Source of the DNA: Sipunculus nudus
Taxonomy: Eukaryota > Annelida > Sipuncula > Golfingiida > Sipunculidae
Direction: 5' to 3'
Length of the DNA: 64,000 nt
Assembly (NCBI GenBank): GCA_026874595.1
Contig: CM049306.1
Span: 11,367,019 to 11,431,018 of the forward strand
Position numbers and translations under genes: made by a program. The notes beneath the pieces are model-generated. The model searched no databases and was not told the DNA's origin. It was given only the letters and a program-made list of their open reading frames with translations. Shown one piece after another: positions 14,101 to 29,100 of this stretch; the stretch's first letter is position 1, and every line of letters begins with the position of its first letter.

Positions 14101-17100
14101 CACCACCAGGCGGCCCCATCGCTGCCAGGAACTGGATGTCTTGTAGTGTGATCTTTGTTGTATCCTTGAGGTCGTACCAGTTGCCATGGTCAAAGAACTG
14201 TCGCAGAAGCTCAATAGGTGGCTGAGCTCCGTAGATCTCTTTCTGGGGCATGTTCATGTCGTCCACGAAGATCACCGCTTTCTTACCCATGGGTGGTCCA
14301 AAGAATCCTTTACGTCTCTTGTCCATCTTAGACATTATGATGAACTGAAAAATGAAATGCAGATTATTAGATTGGTATTTTATTACAAATGACATTTATG
14401 CTGGAAGCTTATCTTCCATTATTTTCTTATTCCATTATTTTCTGTATATTTTAGAAATCTTATCCGAAAAACAATACAAACAGCATTACATATTCCTTTC
14501 ATTCAGATTACAAACTCATAATAATCAGATTTTAAATTTTTAAGGAGTTAATTTTGAGTTGAGTATGAATTTTTATCACCAGATCTAAAATCATTTTTAA
14601 ATACAATAACCTCACTTTCAATAATTTTCAATTATTTATACAAGAATAAAGCAAAATGCCCTTTAAAGGTTGCCAATCGCACTGAATAAACTCGAGAGCT
14701 CTGAATCAATAAACAAATGAAATCATGGCCTCCCTGACAATTCTAGCCTTTGTAGAAGCAATCAAAACATTAGTGATGAGGACACACTGAGTGGTATGTC
14801 TTACCTGTGCCTGGTTGGCGCTAGTCTGAGCAGAGAAGTTAATGAATGTCGGGATGTACTTGTCCTTGGGAAGGTCGTTCATCATGGTCTGTTGTACATA
14901 CACTGATTTACCAGTTCCAGTGGGACCGACAAACAGGATCGGTCTGGAAAGATCAAATGGTGCCCAAAATCAGTATCTAACTAATTATAAATAGCATGCT
15001 CTGCAGAATAAAAATAGTGTTTTCCTTTTTATTTATATTCACATGTTTATAACGAGGGGGGGGGGGGGGAACATATTCAACAAGGGCACCTGGAGGCAAG
15101 TCAGATGAACCAGAGTTTTTGTAAATGGGATTTTGCAACTAGTTACCTTTCAACTTCTACAAATACGCAATGAAACACTTCAGTTACATGTTTTTTTTTC
15201 TGTTTGTCAACATCGACACACATATTTACCAACAGCTTGTTGATTAACAAGCTCATATATCTGTCACAGGGAGTTATAAGAACTTGTCTTGGCAGGTCAG
15301 ACATGCAATTTTTAATATGTACCCTGAGTAAACCAGAAATTAAGATACATTCAAAAGATAAGACAGGTGAATAGCTGGCATTAACATTGGATTACAACTG
15401 ATGCTATTTTGATCTCTCAGGTGTTTTGTTAGATCTGAATTACCATTTAAACAGTTTGCAAAAAAGTTTTAATAAAAAAAGAATTTAAAACAATTCTATA
15501 TGTAGTAAGATGAATTTTATATTATACAGAACAGTCTCTGTGCCCAAATATTTAACAACAGACTGATATATCTTATTTTTGGAAATTATACAGTAAAGGA
15601 GATGAATTAATGTTGGATTAAAAATTTAGAAACTGTAATTATTTGTGATCCAATAACCACCATCCTGATCAGTTTATATTTTATGAGTCCTCACCTCTGG
15701 AACTTGATGCCCAGGTTCATCAGATACTTGTAGCGCACCGTGTCCATCGTTGGCACCAGGATCTCCCGGATCTTCTTGGTCAAGGACACCTGTGATCCCT
15801 TGATGAAGTCATTCCAGTGTTTCCATGTCCCTCTGGCTTTTTGCTTAAGTTAAATTTATAGTTAAACTTACTGGTCAGAACATGTTTAATACATTAAAAG
15901 ACAAGTATCTAAACACTGGATGGAATGTCTGATATAAGAAGACATGCTTACAGATTAAATGTAACTGTATTTTTTTCAATGACTGACTCTCTTACCAGGC
16001 TAGATACCACATGGTCTATGATGAAAAGAGTAAAATAGCTAGTTTCTAATAATAAAAGAATAAGATAATTTATTTTTTATTATAACATTTCAGATCTACA
16101 GTGTATTTCTGTTTCAACTAGGCACTGAGTAAGTGACAATATATGGTTTCCATATCATGTTTTAAGGTAACAGCTGCTGCTGCTGGTCTAAAAAGAATAT
16201 AAACTAGAATAAGGGTAGCTTACAAGCGACTAGGTGTATCCTCCAAAATCAGAGTGAAACAGGTGAAGTGAGGCATAGATTGAGTGGAAAGGGGAAATAG
16301 AGTGAGGTGTGTTGCATATTAGCATGGATGTCTGCAGCCGAAATGTGTATGTAGGTGGCCCCGCCTGCCAAAAAATCGAGAAAGCTATCCAAGATGTATA
16401 AACCTGCAAAATTTTAGGCAGATATGTCAAACACTGCCGAGATATGAGTGATTTTATCCCACGGCAGACAAACAAACAGACGCTGTGCAAAAATGGTTGC
16501 AGGTGGCCCCTTCCAATTTTGTGTATGATAAAGAACTATATGAGATCTATACACATGCAAAGTTTCCGGAAGATACGTCTAACCAGTCCAGAGGTATAAG
16601 CATGGATGTCTGCAGCATGAACTTGAATGTAGGTGGCGCAACCTGTCATAAAATCAAGAAAGCTATCCTGGATGTATATGCATGCCAAATTTCAGGTGAA
16701 TTAGTCAAACCACTGCAGAGATGTGTGATTTTAACCAAAGGCAGATGAACAGATGGACACTGTGCAAACATGGTTGCAGGTGGCGCCATCATTTTTTGTG
16801 TATGTTATAAAGCTATCCAAGGGCTACATTTATACAAAAATTTTTTTCTTGATCGGTCAAACGGTTCCCGAGATTATGTGGGTTTATGTGTGGAAACAAA
16901 CGCACAATGGATGCTGAGCAGAGAGGAAAGGTCAGAAGTCCACGCCAATTGGTTAGGCACCAGTTCACATGTGACCCGATAATTGGTGTAAGTTTTGGCA
17001 GTAGTCTCAGAGGAGTTCTCCGGAAATGAATGCGGCAGCGGCGGCAGAACCAAGTCGAATACATAGCATCCGCAAAACTTCATTTGGTGGATACAATTAA

Positions 17101-20100
17101 CCTCACAATTTACTATGGCCAAAAAAAAAGGATGAAAAAGCACAGCCCTCTTCATTAATTATTATTTTTATTCATGGTTAAAAGTTCAAGTCAAATATAA
17201 AACATCAGTCTCACCTCATAGCAGAAATCATAGACAGTGCCGTTTTCTGGGATAGGAACATCAATTTTGCCCAGAACTTTTGGCATAGGGTGCTCATCTA
17301 GCTTGCCCGAGAGAAGCTCACGGAAAAAACTGTCAAATTTCTCTCTGCCATCCACATCTGTGATACCTCCCACAGACCACGTCATGCCAAACAGCATGGC
17401 AGACTGGGAAAGGGATAAATTTAAAATAAAACTCTTGTCACATACTAACATTTGTCACATACTAACATTCTTAATATCAGTATCTTTTAAATTCAAATAT
17501 GTTTTATTACATATAATATGTACACATTCTCATACATAATGACCTTCAAACTTAACTTAACTGAAAATACTAAAAACATTGTCAGCAGGATGTAAATAAA
17601 TTTTACACTTTTAGTTGAGACTATAACAAAATTCCTAAATAATAATATTTATATGTTGTTCAGAACATCTGAAATAAACACTAGTTACTTATTAGCTTTT
17701 AAAATGAACTTTGAAAAAAAAATTAATTTTTTCTGCTTGTTATAATCTCATTCAACCAAATATGTTCACTTGAAAAGAAATAAAATGAAAATAAATACCA
17801 TATTCTTCAAAGGAAGTTTGTGGGCAATACATTCAGTCATCCAGAAACAAATCTGACAACTCTTCTTAAATGGTGTTAACAAAGCTCTCTGATATAAACT
17901 AGTAATTATGTCTCACTTCCCAGAACAGTGTTTCTGCATTAAGAATAAGACAAGATGCCTATCAGACTGATACATACCACCAGCCATGTGCGTAGATGTC
18001 GGTTTTCTGCCGCGTCCTCCGCCTGACAAGCCTCTGTCAGTAACAGTTCAATCAAGTACATCAACGAGCGGACACCATTGGCCTGGCCAGGTTTGACATA
18101 TTCCTGAAGTACAAAATCACTATACATAACACCTGTAAAAGCCAATTGTAACAGAAAGCATTTCAAGCTGAAATGATGACACTTAATGTAATGATTTCTG
18201 TTTTCACATTTAATTCTCTACTTATGATGGTATATATTATTGTAAACATTTCCACTGATTCAATGGAAATCACTGATATGGCTGCTACTTTGAGAATTAA
18301 AATTGATTTAATTGATAGTGAATTAGAACCACAGGACAAAATACTGTCAAAGCATAAGCAGAACAGTACACACGAGATAATTTTAATTCGCAAATGACTA
18401 TGTAAAGGCACAGATATAAAGGGTATATTGTAAATCTGAGAGCCCCAAATCACTGATTGATGAGATAAACTTGCAAGGACATAATTTGGTTAAGAAAAAA
18501 TAGTTGCTGCAAGCAGTACCAATGATGCAAAAACACATGCAACACATACTTTACAGTTCTTGGCCACAAATCGTAGACATGGGTCAACCAGCCACTCCAT
18601 CAAGGCTTCAAGCAGTTCCCCATTTTCCTTTGTCAAAACCTTTGGCAAGGCATTAATCCATGAGCGCATGATCGGTCTCCATCCAAGTGTAGTTGGCTCC
18701 AGGTAAATCATACCACAGCGACTCACTGTGGCCGGCTGATGTCACCAGAGGAAACAACAGTATCAGTACAAGTAAAATTTCATAAACTTTTTTTTTTTTA
18801 ATTTCAAAACTGCTTTAGTTAAAATTAAAAGTGCAAAAATCAGTGCTAATAAACTATTCCTTTCTCTTTTAGATCTGAACAGCTAGTAATCAGAAATTGA
18901 TTTATATGGTTTTTTTCTTAAATACAATTTTAATCAAAAATTTAACTATATCCCAAAAACATTATTTTTGAGACAAACAATTTTTAGTGAAGCATGCACG
19001 TTTCTTTTCATTCCACTTTCTTGAAATTTAATATCATTATAATTTTATAATTTTATAAAAGGTATGATCTGAGTATAATGCAATAGCAAAGTAAACTGTG
19101 ATCCAATGCCCTGTAGATGTGGCCTTATTGAAGATTAATATAGCTTTGAAAAAGTGTACAAGAGAAAGTCTAATATTGGGTAGATTTACTGGTGGGACTT
19201 ACAGAGGCCTGGGACAGATCCATGGTCTCAAAGATGAGGCTCATGACTGAGGACATCTGGATGACCTCGCCACTCATCAGGCAAAGCTTCTTGTTGTCGT
19301 CCAGTACTGTGTTCATGTTCTCAATCCACACCGCGTCGATCGGACCGTCAAAGATTACCCACTTCCTGTCCGGTGTGTCCGTTGATGCAAAGTCACGGAA
19401 TGTGTTGGCTGTCACACCATCTGACCACTGGAATACATGGTTAGCATAAACATCAGAATATGAGAAATCCTTCCCTGGAGTTCAAATATGCAGAATTTGT
19501 TTGCAATAGCCTGTGAAATCAGTGTTCAAAGCATTAGATATTTGCAGAATAAATGCTTTTAAGAAAATTAAGAATTAGCCAGCACAGTAAAAATGGCCAT
19601 ATTCCTAATTATCTGCAGTTCACTGGTAACTAAGTACCATGAACAGTTTTAGTAAGAAAACCTGACTTCAGTAGATATGTTCTGATGGTGATCTAAGTGA
19701 AATCCCACTGTTAGGTAATAATGTTATGGAAGTATGCATGGTGCATTACCAGCTTATACAAAATGGAAAGATATAAATGAGAAGAAAGATTGTGTTATAT
19801 AAAAGTGAGTATGGTAACCAGACATAGGGAGCTCGTATTATTAACATATCAAAATTATAAAGAATTTTGGCCATATATCACCTGACAAACTTATATTCCA
19901 AGTCATTTCACAGTCATAAGATAAACATGTATGCTGTAACTACAGTGATACCTGTGTAATAAGACCACACCTGTGTGGCCAAAAGTGGTCTTTTTGGACA
20001 GGTGGTCTTTTTGGACAGGTGGTCTTTCAAACAGGTTCTACTGTATTTGTGACCATGTGCGAAAGCCTGTTTACCTCGTGTGACACTGGGTCAAACTGGC

Positions 20101-23100
20101 CGTACAGCTGACCCATGGTGATGGCTTTGGGGTTGATGGTTTTGTAGATGACTTTCTCGTAATCCTCATGTCCCTGCTCGTTCAGGAGCGTCATGGCTTC
20201 TGCCATCGTGTGCATCACACTGGTCTTACTTCCAAACGGCTCACCCACCAACATGAAGCTGTAAGAATGCATAACAAATGTATTTTAATGTTACTAAAAA
20301 AATGAGAAGTCCCAATGTTGTATGGTATAATGAAAGCTGCCCCTGATAAAATATGTGCATCAGTGGAGAGTTAAACATAAATCTGTGTACTATTTGAACA
20401 GGATATTAACTTACCCATAACAAAAGTTTCATTATAGATCATTTAATATGTGACTTTATTTTCTCTACAGTGCAGTCTGTTAAGCTCAAGAGAAATGGTC
20501 AGGTGGAAACAACAGGATGTGAGAACATGCTGCCCTCTGTTATTGATTTATTAAAAAAATCTAAAGAAAAGAAATATATAATTTTATGGAAAAGTGCCCC
20601 TTGGAAATTGGAATATAACAATGAGCCCTGAATCAGAACATACATGAACTGTAATCACCCACACAATCAACAGGTTTTGTATTAACCATGTTCAACTCAA
20701 TAACAAAACTCACCCGTGTCTGACAATCATCATCTCGTACATCTGTATGACCTTCTCGTTGAAGAAATCCACGTTCTGAAGATTCTTCTTCTTGCAGATC
20801 TCAGCCACCGCATCCAGGAATACGGTGTAGTCAGCTTTAGGCAGTGTGACCCCGGGGAAGAGATCAGAGATGATGCCGTTAAACAGCGGGATGTCATGGG
20901 CCAAAAACTTAGGCAGGTTGACATCAATGATGGAACGCAAAAGCTGAAAGTACACAGAAAACGTAAGTATGTTGTAATAAAAATTAATACATTGTTATAA
21001 ACAACTTAAAGCAGACCTGATACAACCCAAAGAATATGATATATGTATCAGATGTTCCAGAATTACCAGCAAGGTTTGTTTTTGTATAAACGCATGTGCT
21101 CAAAATTGGTCATTTTAAAACACACTTCAGCAAAACACTTACTATGTCAGATTTTATCAATCAATGATAATCCAATCATTTTGCATTTACACCATGACAC
21201 TGCACATTATTTAATATTTGATGTCTTTTTTATATATATATATATATTACATGACATTTTGAATTAATAGAACTTCTACCAATTTATAGATTCAGTTCAT
21301 AAAATACATGTAACAATGGGAAAAATGATAATATAAAACAAAGGCCCAGAGGCACAAATAGTCCCCCGTCATATGTTAAACTAGGAAAGTGTGGCATCAG
21401 TGATGAAGCGGGTTGCATGGACAGAAGGATGACAGACTCGGACCATTTTAGTAGTTCTCCCTCCTTACAGTGGTGGACTAATTACATACAAAGGGTGTTT
21501 CATATATCAGAGAAGGTGCACATATATCTTTAAAGAACTAGGAACTTACCAGGATGTTCTCATTCTCATCAGGGTACTTGAGCTTCAGATTTCCAGCGGC
21601 AGACAGCACAGCCTTCACAGCCCTCATACCATAATCATAATGAAACTGGGAGGACAGCTGCTCTGAGCACAGTCTGTAGGTAGTCACAATCTTAACCGCC
21701 AGGTTCCTGGCATCCATAAAACCAAACGAATACAGAGAGATTTCTGCAATCATGGCGTAGTCTGGAATCATCATGGCCACTGTCCGGAAGAGAACCTTCA
21801 GGTTGTCCGGGAGTTCAGACCTTCCTGCGTAGCCAGGATTCATGGTAATACACACGTAACAGTTGGGATTTAGACTCAGCTCTGTCCCTTCAAAGATGAA
21901 GGTGTCCACATTGCCCTGCACAGCTCTAATGATGCACAGAATCTGTAATAAAACAATAAAAGTTAAGTGATGAAGATTTGGTATGGAAGACAATGCTTAA
22001 ATTAACATTATTTGGCAAAAAAAAAACAAGATTGATTAAAATCAATGCAATTTGATATACAAAACAATTTCAACAAATCATTTAAAATGTTTCATGCAAA
22101 AAATATTAATAAAGTTTATTTCATTGTGGCATACAAAAGGTCTATTCTCCTCAGATGACCTCATGCAGGGTCTCTTGGTTTTGTTCAGACCATGACAGAA
22201 GTAATTTCAACAGATCAGATCAAAACAAACACTGTAATTAGAGGTTATCCATTGACAAAATGCTATTAAATAACAGTCTGACTAGGCCAACTGAGTTATA
22301 CTGTATGAGCTATATAATGGCAATGTAGCATGAACATGAAAATATATGGTTAAATATGTAACTAAAACAAGAGGATGAAGATGGTACCAACCTGCTGAGC
22401 GACCACAGACAACACCTCCAGCTCAATGCGGTTAAACTCATCAAAACATGCCCAGGCTCCTGCTGAGGCCAAGCCCTTGAAGAACTGTCAAAGACAACAA
22501 ATAAGGACCTGTACATTTTCATGGTTTTGTAAAAAACGTACTTCATAAATAAGCAATATTTAGTGATAAAATGCTGGTAATTGTTAATTACCTCACAAAA
22601 ATTCATGTTTTGTACAACAATCTCTTCAATGAAAATAACTGATGTAGTTCAAAATATTACAGGCTCATGAAAAATATTCACTTTAAATGTTCATTATTAA
22701 TACTTCCAATAATATTTTAGTTTTTGAAATGGTACCTATCCAACTGACCATAACTTTATCTCAACAGTTCTTGTGAAATACAGTGTACAGTGTAGGTAAA
22801 ACTGTTCCATTTTGTCACTTAGTATGTATGTACTTTTTATAAACAATATTCTGTATCCCACTCTTACACACCTTGCCCATAGCAATATAATCCAGGCCAT
22901 CAGAGCAGTTGAACACCACACACTGTACAGCCAGGGCCTTGGCCAGATCCTTTGTTGTTTCCGTCTTTCCGGTACCGGCAGGGCCTTCTGGGGCTCCATT
23001 GAGATGTAGATGAAAAGCTCCCATCAGGGTACGGTAACAACGATCAGTCAGTGGGGTGATCACAAGACTGTAACAGCCAATCAGCATCAAGTCAGTCACA

Positions 23101-26100
23101 CGTCACATACCTGATATCAACAGTATGTGTACATAATAACATGTCTGAGGAAGTCTTCTAGAGTTTTATTATAGTTAAAACATGACCTTTATTAAAGCTG
23201 CATGGTGAACCTAAATACTGCTTGTTGGTTCAACAAAGTATTTTCTGCCAGGAATAAAATGTTCATGTAAATATCTAATGAAAATCGAAAGACATTACAC
23301 CTAAAACTTATTATATGTATGCAGATGTCAAGAAACACTTTAAAATCACTTAAAATTTAAACACATGAATAGCCAGCAAAAAGAAAACCAAATTTAACCA
23401 GATTTCATACGAGCTTCTAGTTAATTTACCAGTCCATACATTTTATTAATTTGTAAGCTCTTTTTATTTCTAGGAATCTGCCAATTAAAAAGTTCAACAC
23501 AACACCAATTTTAAAGTTAATCTGAAAACTAATTAATAAAACATACCTATTTTTAAAAGACATGTATGCAAACTGTTAATGCTGATCGATGTTATATATT
23601 TATTAGAAAAAATTATGAAACAAAAAATCCTGCAAATACTCAACAATTTTATTAGCTTGGAACTGTATTTTTTTTAAATAATGAAAAAAAAAAATTTCCA
23701 CTTCCAATACACATACTGGTTGACAAAAAACTACAAACAAAATGGGTTATTTCTTAAATGAAAAGCTATTATCAAAATTAATATGGGAATGCAAGACATG
23801 TCTGCCATAAACAAAATGTGAATACACATTCACATTATCAAAAATAAGATATGGGTTCTATAGTCCTTCTGACAACCAGGTGTCTCACGAAATTTGAGGA
23901 AAATTTTTACAACTTAAATCTTTTGCAGTAGTTCAGTAGAACATTTAATATATGAGTAAATGTTTAATATGATAAATGAGAAAGTGTCATAAGAATATCC
24001 TGAATTTAACATTTAGAGCATTCTCATATACAACCTCACAGCCATGTAGTTTGGTGTCATCCATAAATGCATACCTATCATTTGTGGGTTAAGTTTTCAC
24101 ATGAAATTTAAGGACAATGTCAAATCAGTAACTGAAATGGGATTGTTTAAAACTGATCAACATACAATAAAAATAGAAAAACTGTGTACACAGAAAAAAA
24201 AAATATTTAAATGTTCTATTGAAACAAGTTGCAAAGCGAGTTTTGGGTTTCCTGCTAGTTAATCAGCAATATACTTCATTCTTTCATTAGAAGTACTTTT
24301 GGGCCATGAAGTGTGGATTACATAAATTGCCAAATTTCAGTTGACACCTAATAGGGGACTATAGAAAACGATATGAGTATATTAGAAATGTATTAATAAA
24401 CTTCAAAGGAAGTTTAAGTATGGGAAGAAAACATACATGTTAGTTAAACTCCTAACACCAACTACAATTGCCATTGTAACACCCGACACTCGTAGCGGGA
24501 CTTTGGTCTCACCGTCCCAGGTTCCCCAGGTATTCATTTTGGTACTGCATGCCAGCATTGGTTATCTTTATTTGACATACACGTGCTTGGTGGTCCCAAT
24601 AGTAACGCAGCTGTGCTAACCACATAAAGTCACCTTCATTGTCCAAACCTGAAATACCACGGGTCCACCACATACAGTATACACCACAAACAGTCAGCCA
24701 GAAGGAATAACATCGCAGAACTCTGCAGACTTGGCAGAGAGTTCCCAAATGACTACCACATTTAATGAGCGGTATGGCTGCGAATGCAACTGAATGAAGC
24801 ACCAAGTACCAACTCTAATAACAGGAATGTACAAGAAGTCATTTAGGCGACATTATACTTGCTTGGTGAGAGAAGAGGTTGGGTCTTACAAGTGTGGCAT
24901 TTTTTTTTCTCATTTTGGGGGGGGGGGGGGGGGGGGTTGTTATTCTGAAAGGTCATTTGTATAGCCTGGTATCAAATCATCTTTGGCATTATTAAGATAT
25001 TTACCAGATGGGCAAGCTGAAACATCAGGACAGGGGAGTGAACTTCAGAGGATTAAAATCACATTTATAGGAACATTCCAACCGTAGTGACCAGAAGTAA
25101 TATCTGAATGGGTCTGATAAGGTAGGGATGATGTTAATGGTTGATGGACAGCCACAACACTGTTTTTCAAACCAGCGAGCATATCTATTAAGGAGAAGTA
25201 TGATGCCACCTTAATGCTGTGAATTCTTGAAAATTGCTAACTATCCAGCAAGTTGTAGAAAACATTGCTGTTGACAAGTGGTGCAGAGCTATTCATGTTG
25301 ACATTGGTGCAACACTATGTCTACATACAAGGTGGCAAATTAAAACAACATAAAGAGGTCAGATGCCTGTGTGCCTGTAGGAGAAATACATGCAAGGATT
25401 GCTGAAATATACAAGGAGAATGTGAAATTGATAAGCCTGCTTCAAGCAGGAAGGCTGAAATATACAAGCAGGAGGTGAAATGGACAAGCATGCTCCACAT
25501 TTAACATGATAAAAAAACCAGCTGAAATGTGAAACAGATCCGTGAAAAACAGGTGCATAAGAATGGTCTTTATAGCAAGCTTACAAACACAGTGTTCATT
25601 ATGGGGGTCAGGGGATCTCATGGTGGCCAAAGATATTTTAATATGATAATTCTCTATGAATATTTAGATTTCAATGCTCTATCATACTGTAAATATATCA
25701 TTCATATTACTGATAAAAATGGCTAATTCCTGCACATTTTAAAATCTAAATATGAGAAATGGTATGATCAATTTAATTGATCTATATAGTTAGAAAAAGG
25801 GTTTGTCTAAATGAGGTATATACATATTCATAAAAATTAAAGCACACCTGAATATGCCAAAATGAACACTGGTTTATATGAAAATATTTAAAGAATCAGA
25901 CAGGTTTATGTTTGCAATCTGTCTGTAATCAAAACAGATTAGTGTTGATTCATACATATTTATTCAGATTTCAAGACATGAAGCAGATCTTGCTGTATTT
26001 TTCCATGTAGGAAACTCAGATCGTGATGAATTATGAGAGAAATAGCTGAAGCTTTGTACAGGATGTATGTACATTTGGGAAAGAATCCCCCGTCACCATA

Positions 26101-29100
26101 CACAGACCTAATAGCTAGTCATACAGCAGTTTACAGGTTCTGTATCATCTTACCGCCCTGAGTTTCCAAGATATTCATTGGCATAGTCTACGCATGCATT
26201 AGTGATGCGCACTCTGGCGTGATCATCCTCCCAGTAATATCTCAACTGTGCTAACCACTGAAAGTCATTCTCTGACGTAACACCTACAGGTAACATAAAA
26301 CGTACCACATGAACATAATACATGCTGATACAGTAACAAGCCATGCCTTACATAAAAATAAAGTGTACGACTAACAGTGTCATGATGTGCATACACAGAT
26401 GATGATACGGTATGGGAACACCTTGTGGCAGTCATCACGTGTAAACTGTGCTCACATTTATACAGGAATAAAGTGACTACAATGGTAACACATTATCCTT
26501 GGAGTACCAGTCTGGATTTTCTTGTGATATTTCAGAGATTATAAACACAAATCAAATAAAAATCCCTATGTTCTCTGACACAGCATCCACTGAAACATTA
26601 TGCAAATAATTATAACCTATATCAGGATACTCCAGCTGAATGTGACTGTACCAAAATTCAAGTACAATAAAAAAATCTGCAGCATAAATTTTCTCATATT
26701 CTCATCTGCATTAATTTGTGTGTGAACACAGTTTATGAAAATGGTGATGTTGCTTGCTTGTTGGGTATTTCCTACATGTGCACTCATGCGGATGAGTCAA
26801 AGAATACTGAAATAAACAAAATGTGATTTTAGTGATAAATCAACATTCAAATAATAAAAAAAAAATCATGCACTGCTGAAATAAATGAATTCAGAGACAA
26901 CATATAGTTCTACCAGTGTAATATTGCTGTGCATTTCAGTGAAATGAAAAACAGTTCAGAGTGACATGTCTTTGTATGAGGAGCAGGACAGATGGACATG
27001 ACTGCATTCCTCCAGTATAACAGGGAAAATAAAATGTTCCTGTACAAGCACAAGATTCCCTAAACAAACAGCTATGTACCTTTCTGCACACTTGAGTATT
27101 TCTACTCACTCAGGAGAAAACATGTGGTATGTTTCCCCTGTCAGTATCTGCATATAATGATGAGGTCTTTTCTGGTTTAAGACTGTGTATCTGCTCCTGA
27201 GACTGTACTGGTCACAATGGCCAAGCCAAGCCAAAAGAAGTATACGCTCATCGAGCAGCTACAGGTTGCTGCGGTCAAGACCTCATCCCTGTGCGCTCCT
27301 TAAGCATGTTCTCTGAGCCAACAGCCGCAGTGCCACACCAAGCCAAGCAGGGAGCCGTAGAGGGCGCCATCGTCTCTCCTGGGCCGTTGTCCTTGTTAGA
27401 AAGCTACAGCATCCACAGCCACAAAGCCAGAAGCAACCCGCATTCCCTCCACCGATCCCAGCAGTGGAGACCCAGCCATGCCATTCGAGAGCCGAACTCG
27501 ATCCTTGTGAACGACCTTACTTCAAGACCCAAAGCCCTTTTACTTGCAATTTCGGTCATTTGGACCGTTTAACCGGTTTCCCGGTTATGCAAGTTTTACA
27601 AGTTTTTTCGTCATCGGCAAATATGCCAATGGCCTAAACACTTAGTTTACATTGCAATTTCTATGGCTGGCTCTGGACATTTAAAGGGGCAAAGGCTGAG
27701 GTGACACAGTGTTTTAAGATTTGTTGGTGCAAAATTAGAAAATTCTTCCATAAATGTGACAGCTGGTCATTATTTATCCTGAAATTTGAAGTAAATCAAT
27801 ATGCAGTTACTTGTTTAAACATACTGGGTATAGCTTTATGACTGGCAAGAACTGTAAAGAGAAATAAAAAAATACTGCCTTGTCACTGCTCTAAATAATC
27901 TAGTTTTGGAGCTTTCTGTGAAGGTCTAAAATTGTAAAAATTAAATATCAAATATTTAATTGTAAAAATCAGATAGGAAATGCAAGTAGGACCACATAAC
28001 CAGCATATAAATACAACATCAAAGCATAAAACAGCATGGTTGTCAACCAGTAGAAGTGATCTGAAGCTGTGATCCGTGAGTTCTCTTGTGTATACAATAA
28101 AGCTGTGACCGTAAACCTGAATCTGAACATACCGAGACTGGTTACCCAAATATTCATGCATGTAATTGACGACTCCGTTGTTGATGGACACTTTGGTCTG
28201 ACCATTCACCCAGTAATATCGCAGTTGTGAGAGCCAGGTGAAGTCGTAGGAGGTTGCGATACCTAAAATGGTCACTTCATAGTTCTTGTACTACATTTAG
28301 AATGGTTTATACATGAAATGTCAAGAGTTTTACTTGAATTTTAAAAATAAGATATTTAAAACTTTATTATCAAAACTGAAAGCATGTGTGTAGACTCTGC
28401 TATGTTATTTTAAAACTGGAGAAATCATCCTTGGATAAGGAAAGATATCTTACTCATCCTACAAATACATATCACCGACAGTTCTCCTATTAAAACTTGG
28501 AAAAAAAACATTAAAAAAGGAATAAAAAAAAAACACTGATTACATACAATAATATGAAAAACCGACAAAGAACAGATATCAAAACCCTTTATTATTTGGT
28601 AATAAGTATTTTTTTGTGAGAAAAACTGCACATTGATAAAAATTAAATATATAAACCCCACAAACAATTGCAAAAAAAAAAATCTGGACCATAAAAAGCA
28701 AAGCACAACTGGATGCATAAAAATGTATGCATCAATTGTGACATCAAAGAAAAAAAACTCTGCCACCTAAATCCTGTCAGTCCTTGTAGCACATTCACAA
28801 TTGTGATGTTACAGTGCTGCAGCCATCTGGCTCAGGAAAAGTGAAGGTAAAAGGGAGTTTATGCTGTGTCTAAACATTACATTTGTCTTACTTATCATAG
28901 CAGTACAAATGAGAAAACAAAAAAATGACAAGAACTTCAGCTTGCAGTCCTACTGTCAAAACTCGTAAAAAATTAAACAACAGGTTTGGGACGATTCTAA
29001 AAGCAGCTGGTGCAGCAAAATAAAATTCAAAATTCTTAACATGTCAAAATATTATTAATAACAAATATAGGCATTAACATCTGGCACTGTAAACATTTTT

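Noticed and set aside
13950-14225. Plus-strand open frames opposite dynein exons (also 34,645, 36,174, 48,225 and others)
   Set aside because: Shadows of the minus-strand dynein exons; splice borders, motifs and conservation belong to the minus strand.
23068-24512. A fourth copy of exon 22
   Set aside because: Looked for the LRYYW and EYLGN codons on the minus strand here and in the other flanking introns (24,649-31,414); found none beyond the three listed.
27217-27303. 29-codon frame starting [14 protein letters not shown]
   Set aside because: Looks protein-like at first but is short, stops quickly and has no splice context; kept only as part of the GC-rich island finding.
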